The notes: generated by a model not told the origin, from the letters alone. DNA of 64,000 bases from Chloroflexaceae bacterium (GCA_025057155.1 JANWYD010000013.1:62001-126000), one strand, 5' to 3'. Shown: positions 25,972 through 36,307, counted from the stretch's first letter. Made by a program: numbers and translations.

Positions 25972-26970
25972 TCAGGGCGCTGAGGGAGACGGCTGCGCAT
26001 CGGGCCGCGCGGGCGGCGTGACTACTGTCGAGGTCTCGCCCATCTGGTTGAGCAACAAAGTTAGATCGGTATTCGGATCGATAAACCAGATGTTGCCATT
26101 ATCCAGCATCTGGACCATCAGTTCGCGTTTGCGCAACTCGAACAATTCAGGATTCTCGCGCCAGTAGCGCCCCTCAATGGCCCGCACCTGGGCCTCGCGA
26201 TTGGCCGCTTCCAGAGCCGCCGCAGTCTTGCCGCGTTCGCGGGTCAGAGCGACCTGGGCCTCCTGCTCGGCCTGGAACAGATTATTGGCCTGCTGGGCCT
26301 CGATCTGCTCCCGCCGCTTCTGCTCGGTTTCGATCTGCACCTCCAGATTAGCCTTCTCGGCCAGCAGGCGCGCATACTCTTCGCCAACCTTGATATCGAG
26401 CACTTTCACATCGTAGATCTGAATGTAGAGTTGCTCGCTGGGGCTGCGCCGGCCAGCTTCACCCGTCGTCAAAAACTGGCGAATGCGGGCGGCGAAACCG
26501 CCTCGATCAGAGAGGGCCTGGTCGAGGGTAAACTGCGTGCTGGCGCTCTTGAGCGCATCGTTGATATAACCATCGAGCGGCACAATTAACTGCTCATCGA
26601 GCACGCCGATCTCGCCGTAACTGGCCCGTAACGCATCAGGACTGGTGAGCCGGCTGTAGTCCACCTGAATGTCAATGTCGTAGAGTTGTTTGTCACTGCT
26701 GGCAACGTTCTGTGAGATGGTGCGGGTCTGCCGGCGGACATTCACGACCTCGATTGTCGTGAAGGGAGCGAAGGGCCGGAAAAAGATCCCCGGCTCTTGA
26801 ATGCCCTCAACACGACCCTGGGTCACAATGATGCCCCGTTCGCCTTCGTTGATCTGCGCAAATTTCATGGTGGAGAGACCAAGCCCCGCCACAATCAGGA
26901 TGAGCAGCAACACACCGACCAGACCCGTCCATGCGCGCGAACCGCGCGCTCCACCCTGCTTTGCGCTCAT
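25972..26970 (-). CDS. SPFH/prohibitin-family membrane protein
   Basis: A 332-residue single-span membrane protein (helix TGLVGVLLLILIVAGLGL) with an SPFH domain: INEGERGIIVTQGRVEGIQEPGIFF, FTTIEVVNVRRQTRTISQNVASSDKQLYDIDIQVDYSR, then the prohibitin-like LDQALSDRGGFAARIRQFL. A long charged coiled coil (AEKANLEVQIETEQKRREQIEAQQANNL) leads to a C-terminal region with ELFELRKRELMVQML and a Pro-rich end. Family members form ring-like membrane scaffolds that affect protease activity and lipid domains. It is monocistronic. A TATAAT -10 lies about 215 bases upstream (27183-27188, reverse strand). Confidence 0.9.
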   Translation of the reverse strand: MSAKQGGARGSRAWTGLVGVLLLILIVAGLGLSTMKFAQINEGERGIIVTQGRVEGIQEPGIFFRPFAPFTTIEVVNVRRQTRTISQNVASSDKQLYDIDIQVDYSRLTSPDALRASYGEIGVLDEQLIVPLDGYINDALKSASTQFTLDQALSDRGGFAARIRQFLTTGEAGRRSPSEQLYIQIYDVKVLDIKVGEEYARLLAEKANLEVQIETEQKRREQIEAQQANNLFQAEQEAQVALTRERGKTAAALEAANREAQVRAIEGRYWRENPELFELRKRELMVQMLDNGNIWFIDPNTDLTLLLNQMGETSTVVTPPARPDAQPSPSAP

Positions 26971-27482
26971 GTTCTGGCTCCTTCGTTACGCAATGTTGAA
27001 CCCTGGTTGACGGGCGCCGCGCATGAGGCGCAGAGCACCCGCGGTAGTATGGAGCGCTTGAGAGGGTGTCGCCCTTCCCAATCCTCCTCTACCTTCCGGT
27101 CGCGCGACGTGGCGTTCTGGTTCTCGGAAAGCTGTGCGCTCCTGGAACCGTTCCGTGCTTCGCGCTTCGTGGCGCGCTATTTATTATATGTATCAGGTGC
27201 AACGAACGGTCATTCATACGCCTCCGTTGCAGAGCTTACCCAACCTGAGGCAAGTCCCGAACTCCGGGCGGAGGTTCGGTGATTCTGGCAGCGTCGCCAG
27301 GATCACCGAACCTCCCCTGTGAGACGGCGCGCCGCTCCACGCCCATTGCTGGAGACGGACATTCCGGAAGTCCCGTGCCAGTCCGAGCGAGGGCGAGCAA
27401 CCTGGGTTCTATCGTACCGGGGGAAGACAGGCGCCTGCCACGCGCGTGGCAGGCGCGATGGCAAAACGGACGGAGTTCAGGG
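26971..27482. other. Intergenic region with two strong hairpins
   Basis: About 510 bases with no supported gene. GAGGTTCGGTGATTCTGG and its complement (one G-U) form an 18-base stem at about 27271-27313. A 24-base perfect palindrome, CGCCTGCCACGC and its complement, lies at 27431-27454. The region also holds the reverse-strand TATAAT at 27183-27188. Confidence 0.6.
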
Positions 27483-28514
27483 TCAATGTTGCAGACGTTC
27501 GACGCGCGCGCGCTCGGCTTCGGAGAAGCCAAGGGTCTCGGCGACAATGTACAGCGGGCGCCCTTTCACTTCGTCGTAGATCCGCCCCACATACTCGCCA
27601 ATGATGCCGAGGGAGATAAGCTGCACCGCGCCGATGAACAGCACGCTGGCCAGCGTCGAAGCCTGACCGTAGAAGGCCGCGTCCTGGGGCGTGGCGCTGC
27701 CGAGACGCATGACAAACACCACCAGGATGAAGATCAGGCTCATGGCAGCCACGATAAAGCCCATATAGGTGGCCAGTTGCAACGGCAGGTAGGAAAAGCT
27801 GGTAATGCCATCCAGGGCGAACTTGAGCATCTTGCGGAATGGGTATTTGGTGCTGCCGGCTTTGCGCGCATGGCGCCTATAGCTGACCCCCGTGCTGCGG
27901 AAGCCGACCCACACCGACAGCCCGCGCATAAAGCGATGATGCTCGCGGATGCGGTTCAACGCATCCACCACCTTGCGGTCCATCAGGCGAAAGTCGCCCG
28001 CGTCAACCGGCAGTTCGACGTTGGTAATTCTGGCAATTAGACGGTAGAAGGCCGAGGCGGTCGCACGCTTGAACCATGTCTCGCCCTCGCGTTCCTCGCG
28101 CACGGCGTAGACCACTTCGTAGCCCTCGCGCCACCTGGCGATCAACTCGGGGATGACCTCCGGCGGGTCCTGGAGGTCCGAGTCAATTACGATCACCGCG
28201 CGGCCCTGGGCGTAATCCGTTCCGGCCGTAATGGCGAGTTGATGGCCGAAATTGCGCGAGAAGTTGATCACCCGGACGCGCGGGTCACGCTCGTGGATCG
28301 CCCGCAGGATCACCCCTGTGCGGTCACGGCTCCCATCGTTGACCAGCACCAGTTCAAACGGCTCGCCGAGGGGTTCGAGGGCGGCGATGGTGCGCTGGCA
28401 AAACTCTTCAATCAGCGCCTCTTCGTTAAACACCGGGGCCACCACCGAGAAGGTGGGCGGGCCAGGCTCCGTCACAAGCTGGGGTTCGGGGGCCATTTCG
28501 GCGACCAATGCCAT
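27483..28514 (-). CDS. Family 2 glycosyltransferase (DPM/GtrB-like, membrane-bound)
   Basis: A 343-residue polyprenyl-phosphate sugar transferase. The GT-A domain shows [76 protein letters not shown] (DSDLQDPP metal and substrate motif) and [19 protein letters not shown]. Two C-terminal helices ([27 protein letters not shown] and [30 protein letters not shown]) anchor it, as in GtrB. It should move a sugar from a nucleotide donor to undecaprenyl phosphate on the cytosolic face. ATG 28514 has GGAGG 11 bases upstream. The flippase near 4 kb is too far away to call a shared operon. Confidence 0.92.
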   Translation of the reverse strand: MALVAEMAPEPQLVTEPGPPTFSVVAPVFNEEALIEEFCQRTIAALEPLGEPFELVLVNDGSRDRTGVILRAIHERDPRVRVINFSRNFGHQLAITAGTDYAQGRAVIVIDSDLQDPPEVIPELIARWREGYEVVYAVREEREGETWFKRATASAFYRLIARITNVELPVDAGDFRLMDRKVVDALNRIREHHRFMRGLSVWVGFRSTGVSYRRHARKAGSTKYPFRKMLKFALDGITSFSYLPLQLATYMGFIVAAMSLIFILVVFVMRLGSATPQDAAFYGQASTLASVLFIGAVQLISLGIIGEYVGRIYDEVKGRPLYIVAETLGFSEAERARVERLQH

Positions 28515-28646
28515 AACAGTCTTTCCTCCAACCTGAAGTGGAACAAGATTTCGCGGCGCGACCTTATTTCGTACTCGTGAAAGGGCAGAGGGCTGCGCCC
28601 CCACACCTCGTGTGCGGCGAAGCCGCCCGGCGCCTCCGATGCCCCC

Positions 28647-31571
28647 TCAGCGGCGGGCGATGGCGAGCGGCCGCAGTTCGTCCCAGTTGGGACCGCTTTC
28701 GACTTCCACCGCGAGAGGCACTTCAAGCGCGTACACCTGTTCCATTACCTCGGCCACGAGATGCGCGGCGGTCTCTACTTCTCCTTCGGGGGCTTCGAGG
28801 ATCAGTTCGTCGTGCACCTGGAGCAAGAGGCGGGTCGCCAACCCGCGCTCTTGCAGTTGCCGGTGGACGTTGATCATAGCGATCTTCATCAGGTCGGCAG
28901 CGGTGCCCTGGATAGGGGCGTTGATGGCCTCACGCATGGCTGCCTGGGCGCGGGGGCCTTTCGCCTCGCGCATCAATTCAGGGAAATGGCGCCGGCGGCC
29001 AAACAGGGTGCTCACATAGCCGGTGCGGCGGGCGTGTTCCAGGGTCGCGTCAATATAGGCGCGTATCCCCGGAAAACTGGCGAACACTCCGTCAATCAGC
29101 GTCTGGGCCTCGGCGCGTTCGATCCCCAGGCGCTGGGCCAGGCCAAAGGCGCTGATCCCGTAGATAATGCCAAAGACCACCGTCTTGGCGATCCGGCGCT
29201 GGTTTTTATCCACCCGGTCTTGCGGGACGCCGAAGAGGAAAGCGGCGGTGGCAGCGTGGATGTCGCGTCCGGCGCGAAAGGTTTCGAGCAGGGCCGGATC
29301 GCGGGTGATGTGGGCCAGCACGCGCAGTTCGATCTGCGAATAATCGGCGGCAATGAACCGGTGGCCGGGCGCGGCCACGAAACCGCGGCGGATCTCGCGG
29401 CCCTCCTCGGTGCGCACAGGGATGTTCTGCAGGTTCGGCGAATCGGAGGAGAGGCGGCCGGTGGCCGTGCCGATCTGGTTATACGAGGTATGGATGCGCC
29501 CGGTGCGCGGGTTGACCAGGGCCGGCAGGGCGTCAACGTAGGTGCTCTTCAGCTTCGTCAGTTGGCGATAGCGTAGAATGCTCTCGGCGATAGGCGCCAG
29601 GGGCGCAAGCTGCTCCAGCACCTCGGCGGTGATCGAGTAGCCGCCTGTCTTCAGGCGGCTCAGACCGAGGGCCTTCGGGTCGAGCCCGAACTTGCCGCTC
29701 TCGAAGAGCACCTGGTTGAGTTGCTGCCCCGAGTTGATATTGAACCGCTCGCCGGCCTGGGCGTAGATCTCCTCTTCCAGCGCCGCGATGCGCGCCTCCA
29801 ACCTGGCGGCCAACTGGCGCATGTAGTCCACGTCGAGTAAAATACCGGCCCGTTCCATATCGGCCAGGACGGGGATCAGGGGCAACTCGAGGCGGGTGAA
29901 GAGTTCGCCAAGGCGGTCGTAGCGCGCCAGCTCCGCCTCCAGCACCGCCTTGAGCCGCAGGGTGAGATCGGCGTCGGCGGCGGCATAGGGGGCGGCCCGT
30001 TCCACCGGCACCTCGGCGAAGCTGCGCTGATCGCGCCCCCGGCCAATCAATTCCTCGATTGAGGTGGGCGGTTCGGGGAGGCGCAACTCGAAAAAGGCCA
30101 GTTCCTTCAGCCCGACGCGCTGCTTGCCGAGCAGCGCTGCCGCGATCATGGTGTCGAAGGCCAGCCCGCGCACCGCGATCCCTTCCGTCATTAGCATCTC
30201 AAGGTCGAACTTGGCGTTGTGGGCGTACTTGGCCCTGGCGGGATCTTCAAAGAACGGGCGCAGGGCCGCGAGCACCTGCGCGCGAGGCAACTGCGGGCCG
30301 CTGTGATGGCCGACAGGAACATACACCGCCGCGCCGGGCGCGATGGCGAGCGAAATGCCCACCAGTTCGCCATCGAAGGGCCGCAGGCCGGTGGCCTCGG
30401 TGTCGAAGGCGAACGCCGGCGCGGCGGTGAGGCGCGTCACCAGGTCGGCCAGGTCGGCCTCGGTGGCGATCAGCCGGTAATCGCCAGAACTGACCGGGGC
30501 CGGGGCGGTGGCCAGCGCGGGCCGTTCGGTTTCAAAGAGCGCTAACTGCTCCACACCGCCATGCTCCGCCGGCCCAGGCGACAGCGTCGCGGGCAGCGTC
30601 GCAGAGAACATGTCTTGCTGGACGACCGCCGGCTCGTCGGCGCCGTTGGCGGCGGGCGCCGCAAGCGCGGCGGCCGGCCCCGAGGACGGCGGCAACTTCT
30701 TAATCAGACCGGAACTGGCGCCGATTTCCAGCTCCTGAAACAGGCGTATCACCGCTGCGCGGTCGTAGTCGTGCACCGCCGCCGCCTTCAGGTCGAGCGT
30801 CACCGGCGCGTCACAAACAATCGTCGCCAGGCGCTTACTGAACTCGGCCACCTCGCGCTGGCCCTCCAGCACCTTCTTGTAGCGATTCGGCGCTTCGTCG
30901 AGATGGTCGAAGAGGTTCTCAATCGAGCCAAACTGCTTGAGCAGAGTGATGGCGCCCTTCTCGCCGATGCCCCTGACGCCGGGAATGTTGTCGCTCGCAT
31001 CGCCCTTCAGACCGCGCAGGTCGGCCAGTTGGGCCGGAAGCAGGCCATCGTAGCGCTCGCGCACCTTCGCCAGATCGTAGAGCGTAGTGGTGGTGCGGGC
31101 GCCGTAGGGATTGGCCAGGATCACGCGGACGTGCTCATCCACCAGTTGCAGGGTATCGGTATCGCCGGTGAGGATGAGCGTTTCAAGCCCCTGGGCGGTG
31201 GCCTGCCGGGCCAGGGCGCCGATCACATCGTCGGCCTCGTAGCCCTCGGCGGTGTAGATCGGAATGTTAAGCGCCCGAACGAGCTGTTTGATGCGTTCCA
31301 GTTGCGGCTCAAACTCCTCCGGCGTTTCGGCGCGACCGGCCTTATACTCAGCGTAGAGTTCATCGCGGAAGGTGCGGCCCACGTCGAAGGCCACGGCCAC
31401 ATACTCCGGCTGCTGTTCCTGGAGCATTGTTAGAAGCATCTGGGCAAAGCCGAACACCGCATAAGTCGGCTCGCCGCGCGACGAGCGCAGGTCGGCGTCC
31501 TTTAACGCATGAAATGCGCGAAAGGCAAGAGCGTGTCCATCAATCAGCGCCAGACGCCTCGGCTGCGACAT
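28647..31571 (-). CDS. polA: DNA polymerase I
   Basis: PolA fills gaps and removes RNA primers. The three domains are complete: 5' nuclease (residues ~1-290; LALIDGHALAFRAFHAL, GEKGAITLLKQFG), 3'-5' exonuclease (~380-560) and polymerase (~600-974; ADYSQIELRVLAHI, KTVVFGIIYGISAFGLAQRL, QVHDELILEAPE). The proofreading site appears intact: AFDTEATGL (DxE), YAHNAKFDLEML, and YAAADADLTL (YxxxD). This differs from Taq-type enzymes that have lost it. ATG 31571 has GGGAG upstream, with an extended -10 promoter 36-44 bases before it. Length 974 is slightly above E. coli's, due to a Pro/Ala linker near residues 310-370. Confidence 0.97.
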   Translation of the reverse strand: MSQPRRLALIDGHALAFRAFHALKDADLRSSRGEPTYAVFGFAQMLLTMLQEQQPEYVAVAFDVGRTFRDELYAEYKAGRAETPEEFEPQLERIKQLVRALNIPIYTAEGYEADDVIGALARQATAQGLETLILTGDTDTLQLVDEHVRVILANPYGARTTTTLYDLAKVRERYDGLLPAQLADLRGLKGDASDNIPGVRGIGEKGAITLLKQFGSIENLFDHLDEAPNRYKKVLEGQREVAEFSKRLATIVCDAPVTLDLKAAAVHDYDRAAVIRLFQELEIGASSGLIKKLPPSSGPAAALAAPAANGADEPAVVQQDMFSATLPATLSPGPAEHGGVEQLALFETERPALATAPAPVSSGDYRLIATEADLADLVTRLTAAPAFAFDTEATGLRPFDGELVGISLAIAPGAAVYVPVGHHSGPQLPRAQVLAALRPFFEDPARAKYAHNAKFDLEMLMTEGIAVRGLAFDTMIAAALLGKQRVGLKELAFFELRLPEPPTSIEELIGRGRDQRSFAEVPVERAAPYAAADADLTLRLKAVLEAELARYDRLGELFTRLELPLIPVLADMERAGILLDVDYMRQLAARLEARIAALEEEIYAQAGERFNINSGQQLNQVLFESGKFGLDPKALGLSRLKTGGYSITAEVLEQLAPLAPIAESILRYRQLTKLKSTYVDALPALVNPRTGRIHTSYNQIGTATGRLSSDSPNLQNIPVRTEEGREIRRGFVAAPGHRFIAADYSQIELRVLAHITRDPALLETFRAGRDIHAATAAFLFGVPQDRVDKNQRRIAKTVVFGIIYGISAFGLAQRLGIERAEAQTLIDGVFASFPGIRAYIDATLEHARRTGYVSTLFGRRRHFPELMREAKGPRAQAAMREAINAPIQGTAADLMKIAMINVHRQLQERGLATRLLLQVHDELILEAPEGEVETAAHLVAEVMEQVYALEVPLAVEVESGPNWDELRPLAIARR

Positions 31572-31606
31572 GCCGCTCCCTTCAGTCAAAGCGATCGCCA
31601 GAAGCA

Positions 31607-31615
31607 ATTATACCA
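31607..31615 (-). promoter_or_regulatory. Extended -10 promoter for polA
   Basis: The reverse strand reads TGGTATAAT, ending 36 bases before the polA start codon; no -35 is recognised. Confidence 0.6.
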
Positions 31616-31749
31616 TCGTGCACCTCAACGCCGCCTAAACAGCGCCTTGCGCGTGGATGACAAGAGTGCAAAGGGCCGTCAGGGCATCGGGAACGGCCTG
31701 ACCCACATCCCTCTGATAGGGCATGCTCACCATGCCAGAAGGAACAGGC

Positions 31750-32511
31750 ATGAAATCACTCAAGGAACAGGTTGTCCTGATCACCGGGGCGGGCGGGGGC
31801 TTCGGGCGCGCGTTAACGCGCCTGCTTTTGCGCGAGGGCTGCCTGCTGATCCTGAGCGATGTGCAGCGCGCGTCGCTGCTGGAGAGCGCCACGGCGGCGG
31901 CACAGACGGCGAAAGAGGCACCGGGGCGCGTCCTGGGCTTCGTCGAGGCCGATCTGAGCCAGGCAACGGGGGCGACGCGGCTCTACGCCGACGTGACGCG
32001 CATCAGCTCGCGCATTGATATCCTGGTGAACAACGCCGGCATCGCTGTCTACGGGCGCTTCGACCAGATCCCCCGTGACCACTGGGAGCGGTTGATGGAA
32101 ATCAACCTGCTGGCGCCGATGCGCCTGACCCACCTCTTTCTGCCGCAGATGATCGCCCGGCGCAGCGGGCACATCGTCAATATCAGTTCGGCGGCGGGGC
32201 TGGTTGGCGTGGCGGGCATGAGCGTCTACAACGCCAGCAAGTTTGGCCTGCGGGGCTTCACCGAGGCCCTCGCTGGCGATCTGGCCCCTCTGGGCATTGA
32301 TGTGACCGGGATCTACCCCTTCTTTACCCGAACGGCGATCCTCGATAGCCCCCACTTCGGCAGGCGGCCCTGGCGTCTGCCCGGCGTGGTCGTCGGCGAC
32401 CCCGAAGTGGTCATGGCCCGTCTGGTGCGCGCGCTGCGCCGGCGCGAACGCCACGTCTATCCGGGGTTCTGGGCGCGGGCGACTGATGTGCTCCGGCGCG
32501 TGCGAGCGTAG
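31750..32511 (+). CDS. Short-chain dehydrogenase/reductase
   Basis: A 253-residue NAD(P)-dependent SDR. It shows the glycine-rich coenzyme motif VVLITGAGGGFGRALTRLLL, the structural VNNAGIAVYGRF, catalytic Ser in VNISSAAGLVGVAGM and YNASKFGLRGF (YxxxK) for proton transfer. The C-terminal region resembles classical SDRs of the fabG/DltE type. ATG 31750 follows AGGAACAGGC; upstream ATGs at 31723 and 31732 are possible. Substrate cannot be told. The gene is divergent from polA. Confidence 0.88.
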   Translation: MKSLKEQVVLITGAGGGFGRALTRLLLREGCLLILSDVQRASLLESATAAAQTAKEAPGRVLGFVEADLSQATGATRLYADVTRISSRIDILVNNAGIAVYGRFDQIPRDHWERLMEINLLAPMRLTHLFLPQMIARRSGHIVNISSAAGLVGVAGMSVYNASKFGLRGFTEALAGDLAPLGIDVTGIYPFFTRTAILDSPHFGRRPWRLPGVVVGDPEVVMARLVRALRRRERHVYPGFWARATDVLRRVRA

Positions 32512-32512
32512 T

Positions 32513-32545
32513 GCGATTTTGGATTTGGGATTTTGGATTGCTGGA
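32513..32545 (+). repeat. GATTTTGGATTTGGGATTTTGGATT run
   Basis: Another copy of the GGATTTT-unit repeat, immediately after the SDR stop codon. Confidence 0.75.
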
Positions 32546-32689
32546 TATGGGTTGCTGGCGAGACCTGGCGATGATGGCCAGCCCCGGATTCAACAGGGAT
32601 CGGCATAGGACAGGCCGCAGGACAGGAATAGTTCAGATCCCGGCCTGCCTGCTTGACCGTCGCTCCGTCGCGCCACGTCGCCGGTCCGC

Positions 32690-32720
32690 GGAGGTGTGGA
32701 GGTGTGGAGGCGTGGAGATG
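32690..32720. repeat. GGAGGTGTG tandem run (single array)
   Basis: Imperfect tandem copies of GGAGGTGTG, immediately preceded by CCGGTCCGC. The related CCGGTCTGTAGAGG precedes the array at 36372. Confidence 0.75.
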
Positions 32721-32739
32721 CGCGCCAGAAAGGTCAACC

Positions 32740-32878
32740 CTTCTCAGGTGCAGGGTTTTTCCGAGCGAGAAGGGGTTTTCGACATTCCAATGCGCTTACG
32801 ATCCTCACCCCGCCGCCCCAACGCCCCGGATGGCGCATGCGACGCGAGCATGCGCCGGAAAACCCTGCACCTGAGAAG
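32740..32878. mobile_element. MITE-like hairpin element
   Basis: The ends CTTCTCAGGTGCAGGGTTTT (from 32740) and AAAACCCTGCACCTGAGAAG (to 32878) are inverted repeats of 22 bases with a single extra T. An inner inverted repeat GGCGCATGC/GCATGCGCC lies near the right end. The element is 139 bases with no open frame of its own. Confidence 0.55.
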
Positions 32879-33086
32879 TGGTCAGCCTGGTGACGCTGAG
32901 CATCAGCGGCAACGATCTGGTCAACACTTTCTGGCGCGCAACTTCGATTACCATTCGCGGGCCGCAGGGCACTGGAACCTGGCCAATGGCTGCCTTGAGG
33001 CGGCTAGCTGAAGAAACCGGGTTTCCCCACCTCCTGCCTGAAGCGAAGGGGCGTGAGGAACTCAGAGTTCCCCACGCCCCTCTTCC

Positions 33087-34967
33087 TTACTCGACGGTGT
33101 ACTCGCCCTCGACGACGCCCTCATCGCGCCGACCGCCGCCGGGGCCTTTCTGCCCGGAGGTCGCGCCATCGCCGTAGACGCTCTGCGAGACGCGGTACAT
33201 CGCCTGTTGCAGTTCGTTCATCAGGCTCCGGATGCGCTCCTTGTTCTCCTGGGCGATCACATCGCGCAGATCCTTGATCAGGCCCTCGATGCGCCCGCGC
33301 TCAACGCTGTCCACCTTGTCGCCGAGTTCGCCCAGGGTCTTCTCGCTCTGGTAGGCCAGGCTGTCGGCCTGGTTCTTGAGTTCGACCAGTTCGCGTCGCG
33401 CCCGGTCTTCGGCGGCGTGGATCTGGGCCTCGCGCACCATGCGCTCCACCTCCTCTTTGCTGAGGTTGGTGCTGGCAGTGATGGTGATGCGCTGCTCCTT
33501 GCCGGTGGCCTTATCGCGCGCGCTCACATTGAGAATGCCGTTGGCGTCAATGTCGAACGTCACCTCGATCTGCGGCACGCCGCGCGGCGCCGGCGGGATG
33601 CCCTCCAGGCGGAAGCGGCCCAGGGTCATGTTGTCGGCGGCCATCTCGCGCTCACCCTGCAGGATGTGGATGTCCACCGCGGTCTGGCCATCGGCGGCGG
33701 TCGAGAAGATCTCGGTCTTCTGGGTGGGAATGGTTGTGTTGCGCTCGATCAGCCGGGTCATCACGCCGCCAAGGGTCTCCACGCCCAGCGACAGCGGGGT
33801 CACGTCGAGCAGCACCACGCCCTTCACATCGCCGCCGAGCACGCCGGCCTGGATGGCCGCGCCAATCGCCACCACCTCGTCAGGGTTGACCGACTTGTTC
33901 GGCTCCTTGCCGATCATCTTCCGCACCAGGTCCTGCACTACAGGCATGCGCGTCGAGCCGCCGACCAGCACCACCTCGTCAATCTGGCTGGCCTGGAGAC
34001 CGGCATCCTTGAGGGCCTGGGTCACCGGGCCACGCAGGCGCTCGGTCAGGTGATTGGTCAGTTGCTCGAACTTCGCCCGGCTCAGGCGCATCTGCAGGTG
34101 CTTCGGCCCGCTGGCGTCGGCGGTGATGAAGGGCAGGTTGATCTCCGTCTCGGTCAGGCTCGACAGCTCCATCTTGGCCTTCTCGGCGGCCTCCTTGAGC
34201 CGCTGGAGAGCCTGGCGATCCTTGCTCAGATCGATACCCTGATCCTTGCGAAACTCTTCGATGATCCAGTTCACCACCGCGGCGTCATAGTCATCGCCAC
34301 CCAGGTGCGTGTCGCCGCTGGTCGCCTTGACCTCGACCACGCCATCGCCCACCTCAAGGATGGACACGTCGAAGGTGCCGCCGCCAAGGTCGAAGACCAG
34401 AATGGTCTCATTGGCCTTCTTGTCGAGGCCATAGGCCAGGGCGGCCGCTGTCGGCTCATTGATGATACGCAACACCTCCAGCCCGGCGATCTTGCCGGCG
34501 TCCTTGGTGGCCTGGCGCTGGCTATCGTTGAAGTAGGCCGGCACGGTAATGACCGCCTGGGTCACCGGCTCGCCCAGGTAGGCCTCGGCGTCGGTCTTGA
34601 GCTTCTGCAGCACCATGGCCGAGATCTCCTGCGGCGCGTACTCCTTGCCCGTCTGCGGCACATAAATACGCACATCGCCCCGGGGACCCTTGACGATCTT
34701 GAAGGGCAGCATCTTGCGCTCGGTCTCGGTCTCATCGAAATCGCGTCCGATGAGGCGCTTGACCGAGAAGATCGTATTATCGGGGTTGATGGTGGCCTGG
34801 CGCTTGGCCGTCAGACCAACGAGGCGCTCGCCATTCTTGGCGAAGGCGACCATCGAAGGGGTGGTGCGATTACCCTCAGCGTTGGGGATCACCACCGCGT
34901 CGCCGCCTTCCATCACCGCGACTACCGAGTTCGTGGTACCCAGGTCAATGCCAACAATCTTTCCCAT
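33087..34967 (-). CDS. dnaK: Hsp70 chaperone DnaK
   Basis: DnaK binds unfolded segments in an ATP-controlled cycle with DnaJ and GrpE. It shows [20 protein letters not shown] (phosphate loop 1), [52 protein letters not shown] and [13 protein letters not shown], then the substrate domain ([20 protein letters not shown]) and a helical lid ending EGEYTVE. Length 626 is normal. ATG 34967 follows GAGGAGG. Neither grpE nor dnaJ is adjacent and no CIRCE operator is visible upstream, so heat-shock control cannot be inferred from sequence. Confidence 0.98.
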   Translation of the reverse strand: MGKIVGIDLGTTNSVVAVMEGGDAVVIPNAEGNRTTPSMVAFAKNGERLVGLTAKRQATINPDNTIFSVKRLIGRDFDETETERKMLPFKIVKGPRGDVRIYVPQTGKEYAPQEISAMVLQKLKTDAEAYLGEPVTQAVITVPAYFNDSQRQATKDAGKIAGLEVLRIINEPTAAALAYGLDKKANETILVFDLGGGTFDVSILEVGDGVVEVKATSGDTHLGGDDYDAAVVNWIIEEFRKDQGIDLSKDRQALQRLKEAAEKAKMELSSLTETEINLPFITADASGPKHLQMRLSRAKFEQLTNHLTERLRGPVTQALKDAGLQASQIDEVVLVGGSTRMPVVQDLVRKMIGKEPNKSVNPDEVVAIGAAIQAGVLGGDVKGVVLLDVTPLSLGVETLGGVMTRLIERNTTIPTQKTEIFSTAADGQTAVDIHILQGEREMAADNMTLGRFRLEGIPPAPRGVPQIEVTFDIDANGILNVSARDKATGKEQRITITASTNLSKEEVERMVREAQIHAAEDRARRELVELKNQADSLAYQSEKTLGELGDKVDSVERGRIEGLIKDLRDVIAQENKERIRSLMNELQQAMYRVSQSVYGDGATSGQKGPGGGRRDEGVVEGEYTVE

Positions 34968-35062
34968 ACTTTCACTTCCTCCTCTTTGAGACGTGGAAGG
35001 TTCCACACACTCTGGCTGAGGGTAGTGTAACGGGTTTTTACTTGCTACACACTAGCGGTGCG

Positions 35063-36307
35063 TTAGAAGATTGTTGGAATCGCGCCGCTGGCGAGGATTT
35101 CGGCCGCCGCCCGATAGCCGCTCTCGATGGCGCCGTGGACGGTGGCGAGATGGCCGCCGGTGACGGTGGCTTCCCCGGCGAAGTAGAGGGTTTCGGCCAG
35201 GGGAGCGGCGAGGATGGCGCGGGCGTCGCCCATGCTCACGGGGCTGTAGGTATAGGCTCCGAGGCTCCACGGATCGCGCGACCAGTCAGCGAGACGCCCC
35301 CCCAGGCAGGCGGCGCGCGCATCGGCGCCGAAGAGCGCCGTCAGTTCGGCCAGGCCGGTGGCGATAGCGCCGGCTTCGCCGCGAGCGGCCAGCCTGAGGG
35401 CTGCCGGGCCGCCCGCGTAGCCCATCAGGGTGGGCGTGGCGGCGCCGGGCGCGGGCCACCAGGTGACCACCTGCCCGTCGGTGCTGAGCACAGTGAACTC
35501 GGGCCAGAGCTGGCGGTCAAACCAGAGGATCAGTTTGGTCACGTGCCCGACGCCGATAGCATGGAGCGCGGCCAGGCGTTCGGCTGGCAACGGCGGGTCG
35601 AAGGCCGGGCGCCCGGCGCGAAGCACGCCAGCGGGCGCCGTGATCAGCGCGCGGCGGGCGGTCAGGGCCTCGCCGCGGGCCAGGCGCGCGACCACGGCCC
35701 CGGGCCGCCACACCAGACGCGCGACGGGCGCGCCGAGACGGATGGGCAGGCCGGCGGCCATGTGGTTGGTAAGGCAATCGTAGCCGTCGAGGAGGTGGAA
35801 GTTGCCGGAACCATTCTGGCTCTCGGCACGTTCGCGAGCGATAGCTACGGCGCTGAGACGGGCCGGATCGGCCGCTTCGAGGTTGGCGAGCCAGCGCAGC
35901 ACAAATTCACCGGCGGGATCGCCAGGTGTCGTGTGGCGAGCAATCAGTTCGGCCACGCTGACCTCGGGGCCATCGTAGGTGTTGACAAGCTCAAAAAGCT
36001 CGTAGGTGCGGGCAATGGCCGGATCGTCGGGCGACAGCAGGCGCCCGCCGCGAGCAAAGCGGCGACTGGTTCCCCAGGGCCGGGTACGCAGCCCGGCAGC
36101 CCGGATCTCCGTCCAGGTGCAGGCGCGATCGCCGTGAACAAACTCGGCGCCAAGTTCAACCGGACCGTAGGTGCGGTCGGTGGCGATGCGCCCGCCGACG
36201 CGCTCGCGGGCTTCCAGCACGCAGATGTGTTGACCAGCGGCTTGAAGTGCGCGAGCGGCGGCCAGGCCAGCGACGCCCGCGCCGATGATGAGGGTATCGT
36301 AGATCAT
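35063..36307 (-). CDS. Flavin monoamine oxidase-like protein
   Basis: A 414-residue FAD-dependent amine oxidase. The N-terminal Rossmann motif DTLIIGAGVAGLAAARALQAAG leads into CVLEARERVGGRIATDR (second FAD contact) and PVELGAEFVHGD. The C-terminal FAD motif is GVRYSP-like: DPWSLGAYTYSPVSMGDARAI, then ETLYFAGEATVTGGHLATVHGAIESGYRAA. It oxidises amines (polyamines or similar) with H2O2 production in most relatives; the substrate here is unknown. It lies downstream of dnaK in the opposite sense of reading order (both leftward) with a ~95-base spacer to dnaK's start, so dnaK transcription could originate inside this spacer. Confidence 0.9.
   Translation of the reverse strand: MIYDTLIIGAGVAGLAAARALQAAGQHICVLEARERVGGRIATDRTYGPVELGAEFVHGDRACTWTEIRAAGLRTRPWGTSRRFARGGRLLSPDDPAIARTYELFELVNTYDGPEVSVAELIARHTTPGDPAGEFVLRWLANLEAADPARLSAVAIARERAESQNGSGNFHLLDGYDCLTNHMAAGLPIRLGAPVARLVWRPGAVVARLARGEALTARRALITAPAGVLRAGRPAFDPPLPAERLAALHAIGVGHVTKLILWFDRQLWPEFTVLSTDGQVVTWWPAPGAATPTLMGYAGGPAALRLAARGEAGAIATGLAELTALFGADARAACLGGRLADWSRDPWSLGAYTYSPVSMGDARAILAAPLAETLYFAGEATVTGGHLATVHGAIESGYRAAAEILASGAIPTIF

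Larger units (their letters stand above)
32512..33086. other. Intergenic region built from several repeat families
   Basis: About 575 bases with no supported gene. It contains, in order, a GGATTTT run (32513-32545), a GGAGGTGTG array (32690-32720), a long hairpin element (32740-32878) and a GAAACCGGGTTTCCCC palindrome (33011-33030). Confidence 0.7.

Noticed and set aside
33207-35030. 607-codon open frame on the + strand
   Set aside because: It is the mirror frame of dnaK, caused by GC-rich codon bias; the translation has no domain and dnaK is certain.
34968-35062. CIRCE heat-shock operator upstream of dnaK
   Set aside because: The TTAGCACTC/GAGTGCTAA inverted repeat is not present in this spacer.
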